Positions 23,136 through 31,176 of a DNA stretch of 33,064 bases are shown here, in pieces. The stretch lies in contig JANXWZ010000026.1 in NCBI GenBank assembly GCA_025350865.1, positions 1-33,064 on the forward strand, written 5' to 3'. This stretch comes from Rhodanobacteraceae bacterium (GTDB lineage Bacteria > Acidobacteriota > Terriglobia > Terriglobales > Acidobacteriaceae). The notes beneath the pieces are model-generated. The model saw only the letters and a program-made list of their open reading frames with translations. It searched no databases and was not told the DNA's origin. A program made the position numbers and the translations under genes. The stretch's first letter is position 1, and every line of letters begins with the position of its first letter.

Positions 23136-24368
23136 ATGGGAATTACACAAAGAGTTCGTAGTGCGTGGGAGGCCTTCCATCGCATTCAGGCTGCTGGCGC
23201 GATAGCCGAGACCGGTCGCAAGACTTTGGCGTTGCCGTCGATCCTGTCGCCGTATCAGCGACCCGGGCAGCAGTCGGTGCCCAAGCCCACGGCAGTCAAC
23301 CTGCGCCGCTTCGCCGAGATGCCGGTGGCAAGGCGCGCCATCAACATCGTCAAAGACCAGATCGCCAGCATGGACTGGCAGATCCGCATCAGGCGCGGCT
23401 ATGACCCGGCTTCCATCCCCGACGCCGCCGCGCGCATGAACGCCTTGCGCCGCGCGCTCGAAGAGCCTAACCAGAGCGACAGCTTCCGCACGCTCTTTGA
23501 GCAGGTGCTGGAGGACACGCTCGTCGGTGGCTTCGGCGCAGTCGAGATGAAGGCTACCGGCGATCCCGAAAGGCCGTTCCAGCTCTTCGCCGTCGACGGC
23601 GCTGCAATCCAGCTTGACCCGAAGTGGGACGGCAACGCGGACATGCCACGCTACGGCTTTCAGACCGGTCGCGCCGGTATCGACTCCGTCACGCCGCTGA
23701 ACGATAGCGAGCTCATCTATATGCGTTTGAATCCAAGGACGCACACACAGTTCGGCCTGGGCCGCGTTGAAGTGGCGTTTGAAGCCATCGGCCAGTTCCT
23801 CAGCGCCAATCGTTACGCCGGTCGGCTAGCCTCAAACTCCGTCGTCCAATATGCGCTGTGGCTCGACGAAGCCACGCCCGATCAGCACGACCGCCTGATC
23901 CGCTGGTGGCAGGACGAGATCGAAGGCACCGGCCGCGTGCCGGTTCTGAGCTGCGAGAAGAAGCCCGAGGTGTTGCGCTTCGCCGGCGGAACCGACGCCG
24001 ATCTGCGCCTGCACTGGCAGGAGTTCTGCATCCGCATGATCGCCAACGCCTTCGACCTGCCGCCGATGATGCTCGGCCTCGTCCAGGACGTCAACCAGTC
24101 GACCGCCAGCGAGATGGCCGACCATGCATTCCAAGCCGCCGTCGTGCCAGTCGCCAAGCTGCTGGCAGAACACATCACCCGCGACATTTTCGCCAAGCTG
24201 CTCGGCTGGCGGGAGTTCGAATTCACGTTCAACGCGCTCGACACCCGCAACGAGCAGGAGGAGGTCGCGATCCAGGTCCAGCTTCTCAACGCCGGTGTCC
24301 TGTCAGTCGCCGAGGTCCGAGCCCAGCGCGGGCTTCCGCCAGTGGCGGTGGAAGAGGTGATCGCGTGA
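23136..24368 (+). CDS. Phage portal protein
   Basis: The 410-residue protein forms the dodecameric DNA gate at one capsid vertex. Family landmarks are the N-terminal clip/wing region (VARRAINIVKDQIASMDWQI, about 67-86), LVGGFGAVEMKATGD, and the crown-side helix region FDLPPMMLGLVQDVNQSTASEMADHAFQ (about 305-332). These last motifs are typical of HK97-type phage portals. The ATG at 23136 follows a perfect GGAGGTG. The frame is open upstream to 22977, but that part lies in the repeat and terminator. The GTGA overlap couples it to the next gene. Its length suits a complete portal. Confidence 0.88.
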   Translation: MGITQRVRSAWEAFHRIQAAGAIAETGRKTLALPSILSPYQRPGQQSVPKPTAVNLRRFAEMPVARRAINIVKDQIASMDWQIRIRRGYDPASIPDAAARMNALRRALEEPNQSDSFRTLFEQVLEDTLVGGFGAVEMKATGDPERPFQLFAVDGAAIQLDPKWDGNADMPRYGFQTGRAGIDSVTPLNDSELIYMRLNPRTHTQFGLGRVEVAFEAIGQFLSANRYAGRLASNSVVQYALWLDEATPDQHDRLIRWWQDEIEGTGRVPVLSCEKKPEVLRFAGGTDADLRLHWQEFCIRMIANAFDLPPMMLGLVQDVNQSTASEMADHAFQAAVVPVAKLLAEHITRDIFAKLLGWREFEFTFNALDTRNEQEEVAIQVQLLNAGVLSVAEVRAQRGLPPVAVEEVIA

Positions 24369-26707
24369 TCCTGACTATCGACAACCTCGACGGCCACGGC
24401 GCGGTCGACTACAGCGCGACCATCGACCGCTCCACGCCGCTCGCCATCACCCGCAGCCTCAACGCGCCATCGATCGTGAAGGGCATGCTCTGCCTCGAAG
24501 GCTCGACGCTTGCGACACCCGTGCGGCAGGCACGAATCGTGCTGACCTCGCAGGCTGGCACGACGCTCTTCACCGGCTACATGGCAACCGAGCCGGTCGC
24601 GATTTACGCGGGTGTGGCGAGCGAAGGCCCTGTGTACCGGCTCGCCTTCAGCGCGGTCAGCGATGAGTGGCTGCTCGACAAGCAGGCCCACGGCTGGCAG
24701 GTTGGCCCCGCGCTGGGAAGCTCGGCAGGCGCGATCCTCGCCACGCTCGCCAACCGCGCAGCCGCAGGCCGGTTGAACACCGCAGGCCTATCTGGCGGTC
24801 GCTCCGTCGGGGCCTTTGAGCCGCAGCCATCGTCTGCATGGTCGGCCCACGCCGGAGATGCAGCCAACACCACCTACGCGGCCTATCGTGCCTTGAACGG
24901 TGCGCTCAACCTGACGCCCGCAGGCAATGTGGTCCACACGTTCTCGGACGGGGACGGCTCGCTCTCCGTCGCCGGGCTGCGCACAGCGGCCGTTCGCGAG
25001 CTGGCCAACGACGTAACCGTCAGTGGCGAGCTTGAGTCGTCCATCTACTGGACCGAGTTATTCAACGGCGACGGCACCACCGCCATCTTCAACCTGACCG
25101 GGCAGCCCGACGCACCCAACGCTGGACACGCGACGCTGATCGACGACAACTTCACCAGCGGCTTCAACCACCAGACGTGGCAGTTCGCCGACCCCGGCTC
25201 GCACCTCGCACTCGGCGGCGGAGGCCTCGTCCTGACCGGCGGCAACGGCTTCGACGGACAAACCACCCTCACCGCCTTTGACCCGCTGGAACTGGGCGGC
25301 ACCATCGTCTTCGAGCTGGCCAGCATCGCGTTAAATACTGCCAGCGCCGGTGTTCTGGCCGGGCTCTACAGCGGCCCGACGCTCCAGGCGAACTGTGTCG
25401 CCGGCTTCAAGGTGAGCCAGTCCGGCGGCAATACGGTCCTGTCGCCGTTGGTCAACGGTGTTGTCGTCGGAACGCCCTCCACGATCGCGTCAGGCCACCT
25501 GTACACCTTGCGCCTGCACCTGCATTGCCCGGAGACCGAGCGTGTGAAGCAGACCTACTACGCGATGGTGAACGGCGTGGTCAATCAGTTTGGGGGCGGC
25601 CTGGTCAATGCGCCGCTTGCCCTGGTGTTCGAAGTACGCGACCTTGCCAGCGCGTCCAACACGCCCGTAACGATCCTCTACGACGGCTCCATCGCGTCGT
25701 CACCCGCGCAGGCCAGCGTGGTCGCGGTCAACAGCGTGCAGCTCTTCGGGTCGGTCGGACAGGTGAAGCTGACCCGCACCGGATCGGCCTGGCTCGCCAC
25801 CACCGACCCGACCTCAGGAGTCCTCTCCACCCGCCTCGAGGGAGCTCCCTACGACGGAGTGGACTGCAAGATCCTGTCCTCGACCGCAGGCAATGTCACC
25901 TTCTTCCCGGGCCGCGTTCCCATCCCGAACGCAACCATCCGCGTCGCATACCGGGGCAAGCGGCGAGCCGTGGCGCGACTCGCTGACGCGGCCAGCCAGG
26001 CTGCCGAGGCAGCGGGAGGCTCGGTCGGCACGGCGCGCTGGGTAGGCAAGGTTCTGCGGCCGAAAGCGCGCAGCGCCGAGGATTGCGAGAGCGCCGCGCA
26101 GGCCATCCTCAGCTTCGCGACCAACCGGGCTGCCGCCGTCGCTGGCAGCTACATATCCGTCAATCCCGCCGGGGCGGACATCTGGCCCGGCGACCTGCTC
26201 AACCTGATCGCGAACGGTGGCACCACCAGCGCCATCGTCCGGCACGTGGTGGTCGAAGAACACGGAGACGCACCGGAGAGGCTCACCTACAAGATCGCAT
26301 TCGCCAACGACTGGGCCGAAGGTCTCGGCATCCAGCTCTCGGAGGCGATCTCTGCCGATGCCCTGCTGCCACAGACCGCGCTCAACCTACCGGGCGGGAC
26401 GTCCGCCCCGGTGCTGGCGAACGTGCCGCAACTGGCGGTGACCGCTGTCTCCACGTCAGCGCTGACGATCGACGCCGGAACCGCACCACCGAGCGGTGGC
26501 GGCTTCGAGGTGCGGCGTCACGACGGCGGATTTGGCACCGGCACCGGGGCTACCGCAAGCGGCGACTTCGTTCTCCGTAGCCCGGTGCGCGGCTTCTCCA
26601 TCCCACGCGCGGCCTTCGAGGAGAAATTCTTTATCCGCATGTACGACGCCTCCGCGCCGCCGCTCTACTCGCGCCAGTCCAGCGCAATCGTCACCCATCT
26701 GCCTTAG
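24365..26707 (+). CDS. Tail hub/baseplate-like protein with inserted lectin-like domain
   Basis: A 780-residue protein starts at GTG 24365, overlapping the portal stop. The N-terminal part (VILTIDNLDGHGAVDYSATIDR, then VRQARIVLTSQAGTTLFTGYMATEP) is like the first barrel of phage tail hub proteins. Residues about 260-440 (DDNFTSGFNHQTWQ, LELGGTIVFELASI) look like a concanavalin/laminin-G type jelly roll that may bind sugars. The region about 480-660 (LSTRLEGAPYDGVDCKILSS, WPGDLLNLIANGG, RHVVVEEH) resembles hub domains, and the end is a fibronectin-like strand set. It probably closes the tail tube and contacts the cell. The open frame further upstream is a portal shadow. Confidence 0.62.
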   Translation: MILTIDNLDGHGAVDYSATIDRSTPLAITRSLNAPSIVKGMLCLEGSTLATPVRQARIVLTSQAGTTLFTGYMATEPVAIYAGVASEGPVYRLAFSAVSDEWLLDKQAHGWQVGPALGSSAGAILATLANRAAAGRLNTAGLSGGRSVGAFEPQPSSAWSAHAGDAANTTYAAYRALNGALNLTPAGNVVHTFSDGDGSLSVAGLRTAAVRELANDVTVSGELESSIYWTELFNGDGTTAIFNLTGQPDAPNAGHATLIDDNFTSGFNHQTWQFADPGSHLALGGGGLVLTGGNGFDGQTTLTAFDPLELGGTIVFELASIALNTASAGVLAGLYSGPTLQANCVAGFKVSQSGGNTVLSPLVNGVVVGTPSTIASGHLYTLRLHLHCPETERVKQTYYAMVNGVVNQFGGGLVNAPLALVFEVRDLASASNTPVTILYDGSIASSPAQASVVAVNSVQLFGSVGQVKLTRTGSAWLATTDPTSGVLSTRLEGAPYDGVDCKILSSTAGNVTFFPGRVPIPNATIRVAYRGKRRAVARLADAASQAAEAAGGSVGTARWVGKVLRPKARSAEDCESAAQAILSFATNRAAAVAGSYISVNPAGADIWPGDLLNLIANGGTTSAIVRHVVVEEHGDAPERLTYKIAFANDWAEGLGIQLSEAISADALLPQTALNLPGGTSAPVLANVPQLAVTAVSTSALTIDAGTAPPSGGGFEVRRHDGGFGTGTGATASGDFVLRSPVRGFSIPRAAFEEKFFIRMYDASAPPLYSRQSSAIVTHLP

Positions 26708-26723
26708 GAATGAGAGGAACATC

Positions 26724-26948
26724 ATGACCGATTTCGAAGCACAGGTTCTGGCCGACCTGCACGTTCTGAAGAGCCAGATGGAACAGATCATGGGCATCGG
26801 CCAGCCCGGACGCCTGCACCAATTGGAAAGGCGGGTCCACGTCAACGAAGCCGGAGTCCAGAGGATGAAGGGCTTCGTCGCCGCCTTCGGCACGGGCCTC
26901 ACGCTGGTGCACCTCGCGATCAGCTACTTCGCCGGAAAACACAACTAG
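26724..26948 (+). CDS. XhlA/holin-accessory-like small membrane protein
   Basis: A 74-residue protein has an N-terminal coiled-coil ([40 protein letters not shown]) and one C-terminal transmembrane helix ([21 protein letters not shown], about 51-71). This layout is that of XhlA-type proteins encoded in phage lysis modules. No endolysin is nearby. The start ATG has GAGAGGA upstream, 16 bases after the hub gene stop. Function by layout only. Confidence 0.62.
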   Translation: MTDFEAQVLADLHVLKSQMEQIMGIGQPGRLHQLERRVHVNEAGVQRMKGFVAAFGTGLTLVHLAISYFAGKHN

Positions 26949-26956
26949 AAAAGCCC

Positions 26957-26995
26957 GGGTGCCCCATCTCAAACGGCATTTTCGTTTGAGATGGG
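26957..26995 (+). repeat. REP-like hairpin, copy 2 (GGGTGCCCCAT family)
   Basis: CCCATCTCAAACG (26963-26975) and CGTTTGAGATGGG (26983-26995) are a perfect 13-bp inverted repeat with a 7-base loop, preceded by GGGTGCC. The head GGGTGCCCCAT is shared with the hairpin at 10425-10460. It has no T-tract, so REP is preferred over terminator. Confidence 0.7.
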
Positions 26996-27019
26996 ATGTA
27001 CCCATTCAAGGAGACACAC

Positions 27020-27277
27020 ATGGACTTCCTCAAAGTATTCCTGCGCGGCATCGCACTGCTGCCCAGCGCCATCCAGGGCATCGAAACCCTCTACGGAGCG
27101 AAGACCGGCGAGCAGAAACGCGCCGCTGCCATCGCCATCGTCGGCTCGGCCATCGGCGTGGTCGACGCAGTCTATTCCAAGACCATCGTCGACCCGGAGA
27201 AGTTCACCGCAGCCCTCGGCGTCATCGTCGACGGGGTCGTCGCCTGCCTGAACGCCAGCATCTGGCGCGCGGCCTGA
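27020..27277 (+). CDS. Small phage-locus protein, distant relative of the product at 9614
   Basis: An 85-residue helical protein ([71 protein letters not shown]). The TG-x-QK and VD-x-VVA-x-LN patterns are echoed in the gene at 9614. Its place after an XhlA-like gene suggests a membrane- or lysis-related role, but there is no clear membrane-spanning segment. AAGGAG six bases before ATG 27020 decides the start over ATG 26996. It is the last gene of the phage locus. Confidence 0.65.
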   Translation: MDFLKVFLRGIALLPSAIQGIETLYGAKTGEQKRAAAIAIVGSAIGVVDAVYSKTIVDPEKFTAALGVIVDGVVACLNASIWRAA

Positions 27278-27291
27278 GGCAAGGTGCGCCG

Positions 27292-27297
27292 TATAAT
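27292..27297 (+). promoter_or_regulatory. -10 of purE, leaderless geometry
   Basis: A perfect TATAAT ends 6 bases before the purE ATG, so transcription would begin at or next to the A of the start codon. No ribosome site is visible between, and the -35 region (around 27269-27274) is weak. Confidence 0.65.
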
Positions 27298-27303
27298 CGA
27301 GCG

Positions 27304-27825
27304 ATGAATGGTGCAGAAAACACCACCCTGCCGCTGGTCGGAATCGTGATGGGAAGCCGCACCGACTACGCCGTGATGAAGGCCGCAGTCGCAATTCTGC
27401 GAGAGTTCAACGTGCCGTTTGAAGCGCGTGTCGTTAGCGCCCACCGCACGCCGGAGCTGATGTATGAGTACGCGCAATCGGCGGTCGAACGCGGCCTGCG
27501 CTGCATTATCGCCGGAGCCGGTGGGGCTGCGCACCTGCCTGGAATGATCGCGGCACTGACGGTCGTGCCGGTGCTTGGCGTACCCGTCGCGGCCACCGCA
27601 TTGCAGGGGTTCGATTCGCTGCTCAGCATCGTCCAAATGCCCAAAGGGGTGCCGGTGGGAACGCTCGCCATCGGCGCGTCGGGCGCTGCCAACGCCGCGC
27701 TTCTGGCCGTCGGGATGCTTGCCACGACCGACCCTGCGCTACAGCAGAAGCTGATTGCACGGCGGGAAGCGACCCGCGACCACGTGTTGTCCGAAACACT
27801 GGAAGACGACGAGGTCGCAGTATGA
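27304..27825 (+). CDS. purE: N5-carboxyaminoimidazole ribonucleotide mutase
   Basis: Class I PurE converts N5-CAIR to CAIR in de novo purine synthesis, working directly after PurK. The 173-residue length is usual. Signature segments are [13 protein letters not shown] (about 13-25), [11 protein letters not shown] (43-53, with the active-site His) and [14 protein letters not shown] (68-81). It overlaps purK by ATGA, so the pair is translationally coupled. The gene starts 27 bases after the last phage-locus gene and has its own -10. The open frame extends upstream, but only in a shadow of phage genes. Confidence 0.95.
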   Translation: MNGAENTTLPLVGIVMGSRTDYAVMKAAVAILREFNVPFEARVVSAHRTPELMYEYAQSAVERGLRCIIAGAGGAAHLPGMIAALTVVPVLGVPVAATALQGFDSLLSIVQMPKGVPVGTLAIGASGAANAALLAVGMLATTDPALQQKLIARREATRDHVLSETLEDDEVAV

Positions 27826-28979
27826 GCGCGTTGTTGCCCGGAGCCACGATCGGCATCTTCGGCGGCGGACAGCTTGGCCGCATGATGGCCATGGCCGCGC
27901 GCGGCATGGGCTACCGCATCCTGGTGCTCGACCCCGACCCCGGCTGCCCCGCACGCTTCGTCGTCGACGGCTGCATCGAAGCCGCGTGGGACGACTCCCG
28001 CGGCGCCGCAATGCTGGCGCGTGGGTGCGACGTGGTTACGCTCGAAATTGAACAGATCGGTGAGCATAGTATGGCTTCTGCTGCCACGTTCTGCCCGGTA
28101 CGTCCCAGCGGCGCGCTGCTTGCCATCATCCAGGATCGGATCGAGCAGAAGAATTGGCTGCACAAACACGGCTTCCCCATTGGCGACTTCCGCGCCGTCC
28201 GCTCGCTCGATGAGGTACGCACCGCCATCGCAGAACTCGGCGGCAAATGCTTCTGCAAGAGCGCCACCGGAGGCTACGACGGACGCGGCCAGGGCAAGGT
28301 GGGCTTCTCCGGCGCGGTCAGCGAGGACGAGGTACGGGGAGCCTGGGAGGCTCTCGGCGAGGGGCCCGGCGTGGTTGAAAAGGCAGTGGGCCTGGCCCGC
28401 GAGATCAGCGTGATGGTCGCGCGCAGCCCGGCTGGAGAGGTGAAGGTCTATCCAGCCGCCTGGAACCACCACGAAAACCAGATCCTCGACTGGAGCGTCA
28501 TCCCGGCCGCGATCCCGCCGGAAATGGAAAGCGACGCACGCGAGATCGCCTACGAGATCGCCGACACCTTCCAGCTCGAAGGCCTGCTCGCAGTAGAGAT
28601 GTTCGTCACGAGCGATGGCCGGCTGCTGGTCAACGAGCTTGCCCCCCGCCCCCACAACAGCTACCACCAAAGTGAACGCGCCTGCGTGACCAGCCAGTTC
28701 GAACAAGCGATCCGTGCTGTCTGCGACCTACCGCTCGGCGATGTAGACGTGGTCCAACCCGCCGCGATCGCCAACCTGCTGGGCGACATCTGGCTGAATC
28801 CCGACGGCTCGCCGCGTCAACCGGCATTCGACAAGGCCCTCGCAGTACCCGGCGTCCGCCTCCACCTGTACGAAAAGCTAAAGCCTAGAAAAGGCCGCAA
28901 AATGGGTCATTTGAGCGCGGTAGGAGCGACGCCGGAAGACGCTGTTGAGCGGGTACTCAGAGCGAAAGCTGTGCTCTAA
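27822..28979 (+). CDS. purK: N5-carboxyaminoimidazole ribonucleotide synthase
   Basis: This ATP-grasp enzyme makes N5-CAIR from AIR, bicarbonate and ATP; PurE then rearranges it. The N-terminal [16 protein letters not shown] loop (11-26) binds nucleotide-like substrate. [15 protein letters not shown] is the ATP-grasp glycine-rich loop. [18 protein letters not shown] with TSQFEQ is the metal/AIR-binding signature; most relatives read HNSGH, here HNSYH. The 385-residue length is normal. It overlaps purE. The ribosome site is within purE. Confidence 0.95.
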   Translation: MSALLPGATIGIFGGGQLGRMMAMAARGMGYRILVLDPDPGCPARFVVDGCIEAAWDDSRGAAMLARGCDVVTLEIEQIGEHSMASAATFCPVRPSGALLAIIQDRIEQKNWLHKHGFPIGDFRAVRSLDEVRTAIAELGGKCFCKSATGGYDGRGQGKVGFSGAVSEDEVRGAWEALGEGPGVVEKAVGLAREISVMVARSPAGEVKVYPAAWNHHENQILDWSVIPAAIPPEMESDAREIAYEIADTFQLEGLLAVEMFVTSDGRLLVNELAPRPHNSYHQSERACVTSQFEQAIRAVCDLPLGDVDVVQPAAIANLLGDIWLNPDGSPRQPAFDKALAVPGVRLHLYEKLKPRKGRKMGHLSAVGATPEDAVERVLRAKAVL

Positions 28980-28990
28980 ATCCCGGCAGA

Positions 28991-29305
28991 TCAGATCCAA
29001 CCCTTCTTCTGAAACATGTCGAAGCCCGCGTTTGCAAGGCGACTCAGCTTCTTCAGCGCGGGTGAGATGGTCGCGGTCAGCGCTGCGTTCATGTAGAGCG
29101 GCATCAGGTGGAACGACGCATAGGCGTTGCCGATCTGCACCGACCCGAAGTACATTCCGTGGCCTTTATGCTGCGGAAATGGCGAAGGGACGCGGCTGTA
29201 GAGCGCGTAGTTGGTCGGCGTATCGGCCTTCACGAGCAGGCGGTCGGCGTAGGGCGTGTAGATCGCCTTCAACGCCTTGAACGCGGATTCGAAATCGGCG
29301 GACAT
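28991..29305 (-). CDS. Conserved hypothetical small cytoplasmic protein
   Basis: A 104-residue protein: FESAFKALKAIYTPYADRLLV, then NYALYSRVP and a GMYFGSVQIGNAYASFHLMPLYMN core, closing with ISPALKKLSRLANAGFDMFQKKGWI. I recall similar small bacterial proteins with FGSV-I-G-AYVSFHLMP motifs, but no function. The frame is open to 29350. I choose ATG 29305 because homology-like sequence begins there and a TACACT lies 7 bases upstream (leaderless geometry). It is convergent with purK, with an 11-base gap. Confidence 0.72.
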   Translation of the reverse strand: MSADFESAFKALKAIYTPYADRLLVKADTPTNYALYSRVPSPFPQHKGHGMYFGSVQIGNAYASFHLMPLYMNAALTATISPALKKLSRLANAGFDMFQKKGWI

Positions 29306-29343
29306 CGCGGCAAGTGTATCGGAATCGGCACCAAGTCCAAAAT

Positions 29344-29433
29344 CCACCACGGATGAACACGGATCAGTGACGAAAAAGCGGATAAAACCCTGTATGAGTT
29401 CGATCCGCTCTTATCCGTGTTGGTCCGTGGTGG
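29344..29433. repeat. GGATAA/ACGGAT inverted-repeat element, copy C
   Basis: CCACCACGGATGAACACGGAT at the left pairs with ATCCGTGTTGGTCCGTGGTGG at the right, with two internal mismatches. Inner AGCGGATA/GATCCGCT words extend the similarity. It is the same style as copies A and B but with different outer ends, and it lies between two minus-strand genes. Confidence 0.75.
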
Positions 29434-29457
29434 GTACTTGTCTTGCCTGCTGCGCGA

Positions 29458-31092
29458 CTAGCCGAGTTCTTCGTTCCAGTTCTGCAGATAATTCTTGAAG
29501 TCGGTCATGAACTTGCCGGCGTCCGCGCCGTCGACGATGCGGTGGTCGAAGCCGAGCGTGAAGCGCTGAATCCAGCGGACCGCAATCGAGTCCTGCCCGT
29601 CCTTGTCCGTAATCACTTCGGCTTCCTTGTTCAGGCCGCCGATGCCGAGGATCGCGGCCTGCGGCTGGTTGATGATCGGCGTCCCAAACTGCTCGCCAAA
29701 GATGCCGGAGTTGGTGAGGGTGAACGTACCGCCGCTCGCCTCGTCCGGAGCCAGCTTCTTGTTGCGGGCGCGGTCTGCCAAGTCGACGATCGCGCGCGTC
29801 ACGCCGAGGAAGTTCTTCTCCTCAGCCTGCTTGATGACCGGGACGATGAGGCCCCAATCCAGCGCGACCGCAATCCCGATATTGATGTTCTTGTTGTACT
29901 GGATCGCATCGCCCTTCACCGCGGCGTTGACCACCGGGTGGATCCGCAGCGCGTGGACCGCAGCGCGCGTGATGAACGGCATGTAGGTCAGCTTCACGCC
30001 ATTGCGCTGCTCGTACTTGTTCTTTTCCTTCTCACGCAGCTTGACGATCCGCGTCATATCCACCTTGAAGACGGTGTGGACGTGCGGGCTGGTCTGCTTC
30101 GATTCCACCATCCGCTTCGCGATGATTGAGCGCATCTTGGACATCGGAACCAGCTCGCCCGTCTGCGGCGCATTAGCCACCGGTGCCGGTGCGGGTTTGG
30201 CCGCAGGTGCCGGAGCGGCGGGCGCAGCAGCAGGAGCGGCAACTGGGGCAGGTGCTGCAGGCTTGGCAGCAGGAGCCTCCAAATGGCCGAGGATATCGGT
30301 CTTGGTGATGCGTCCACCAGCGCCGGTTCCCGGAATCTGCGTCAGGTCAACGTTGTTGTCAGTCGCGATCTTGCGGACCAGCGGCGACGAACGCGGCGTC
30401 TCGCCCGTCGAGGCCGATGCGACCGGAGCAGCAGTAGCGGACGCAGGTGCGGCGGCCGGGGCAGCAGCCGCCTTTGCCGGAGCAGCCCCGCCTCCGATGA
30501 CCGCGACGATCGTGTTGATCGTGACCGTCGCGCCTTCCTTCACGCGAATCTCGGTCAGCGTACCGGCGACGGGCGACGGTATCTCGGCGTCTACCTTGTC
30601 GGTCGAAATCTCAAAGATTGGCTCGTCGCGAGCAACCGTATCACCGATATTCTTCAGCCACTTGGTGATCGTGCCCTCGGTGATCGATTCACCCATCTGC
30701 GGCATTAGCACTTCGGTGCCTGGACCTGCGGCAGCTGCTTCGGGGGTGGGCGCTGGGATAGTCGCTTCGACGGATGCGACCGCCTCCGCCGCCGGGGTGG
30801 CGGAATCTTCCTTCAAATCTCTGGCGGGGGCAGCAGCGGGGGCAGCGGCAGAACCAGCCTCATTGATCGTGCAGACGACGGTGTTGATCTGGACCGTCGC
30901 GCCTTCCTGAATCTTGATCTCGCCCATCACACCGGCGGCCGGCGAAGGAATCTCGGCGTCGACCTTGTCGGTCGAAATCTCAAACAGCGGCTCGTCGCGT
31001 TCGACGGGATCACCCGGCTTCTTCAGCCACTTGGTCAGAGTTCCTTCGGTGATGGATTCACCCATCTGGGGCATGACTACTTCGATCGGCAT
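29458..31092 (-). CDS. 2-oxo acid dehydrogenase E2 (dihydrolipoyl acyltransferase) with two lipoyl domains
   Basis: This E2 core transfers acyl groups from a lipoyl arm to CoA. Two lipoyl domains carry lipoyl-lysines K43 and K166, both in EISTDKVDAE. Ala/Pro-rich linkers separate them from a peripheral-subunit-binding domain (VRKIATDNNVDLTQIPGTGAGGRITKTDIL) and the C-terminal catalytic domain ending with H517-R-I-V-D521-G. The 544-residue length suits two lipoyl domains. It may be the 2-oxoglutarate (SucB/OdhB) or the pyruvate/branched-chain enzyme; the sequence alone does not settle this, so no symbol is given. lipB lies directly upstream on the same strand, a sensible functional pair. AAGGAA precedes the ATG. 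Confidence 0.93.
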   Translation of the reverse strand: MPIEVVMPQMGESITEGTLTKWLKKPGDPVERDEPLFEISTDKVDAEIPSPAAGVMGEIKIQEGATVQINTVVCTINEAGSAAAPAAAPARDLKEDSATPAAEAVASVEATIPAPTPEAAAAGPGTEVLMPQMGESITEGTITKWLKNIGDTVARDEPIFEISTDKVDAEIPSPVAGTLTEIRVKEGATVTINTIVAVIGGGAAPAKAAAAPAAAPASATAAPVASASTGETPRSSPLVRKIATDNNVDLTQIPGTGAGGRITKTDILGHLEAPAAKPAAPAPVAAPAAAPAAPAPAAKPAPAPVANAPQTGELVPMSKMRSIIAKRMVESKQTSPHVHTVFKVDMTRIVKLREKEKNKYEQRNGVKLTYMPFITRAAVHALRIHPVVNAAVKGDAIQYNKNINIGIAVALDWGLIVPVIKQAEEKNFLGVTRAIVDLADRARNKKLAPDEASGGTFTLTNSGIFGEQFGTPIINQPQAAILGIGGLNKEAEVITDKDGQDSIAVRWIQRFTLGFDHRIVDGADAGKFMTDFKNYLQNWNEELG

Positions 31093-31135
31093 GAGGTTCC
31101 TTCGTTGCTGCTAAAAATACTTGCTGCGCCACTGG

Positions 31136-31141
31136 ATTATA
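31136..31141 (-). promoter_or_regulatory. -10 element for the E2 gene
   Basis: A perfect TATAAT on the minus strand lies 43 bases before the E2 start, in the 84-base gap after lipB. The -35 region is not convincing. It suggests the E2 gene can be transcribed independently of lipB. Confidence 0.5.
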
Positions 31142-31176
31142 AGACTTCGGGTGGAAAACTGGCCGCGAATGGGCGG

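Larger units (their letters stand above)
7183..27277 (+). mobile_element. Phage-particle locus (prophage remnant or domesticated particle cluster)
   Basis: Every gene from 7475 to 27277 is on the plus strand, and most are tightly packed with start-stop overlaps. Capsid, terminase, portal, connector, tail-tube-like, hub-like and fibre-like proteins are recognisable. Integrase, excisionase, repressor, replication genes, endolysin and tape measure are not. The borders are set by the promoter at 7183 on the left and the last phage-like gene before purE on the right. I see no tRNA and no obvious att direct repeat at the borders. Housekeeping genes flank both sides. Prophage remnant and gene-transfer-agent-like particle are both open; the limits are approximate. 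Confidence 0.75.

Noticed and set aside
26963..26995. Calling the 13-bp hairpin a terminator
   Set aside because: No T-tract follows on the plus strand, and its GGGTGCCCCAT head matches another hairpin at 10425, so REP-like repeat fits better.
30002..30910. 302-codon plus-strand Ala-rich frame
   Set aside because: Antisense of the Ala/Pro linkers and lipoyl domains of the E2 protein.
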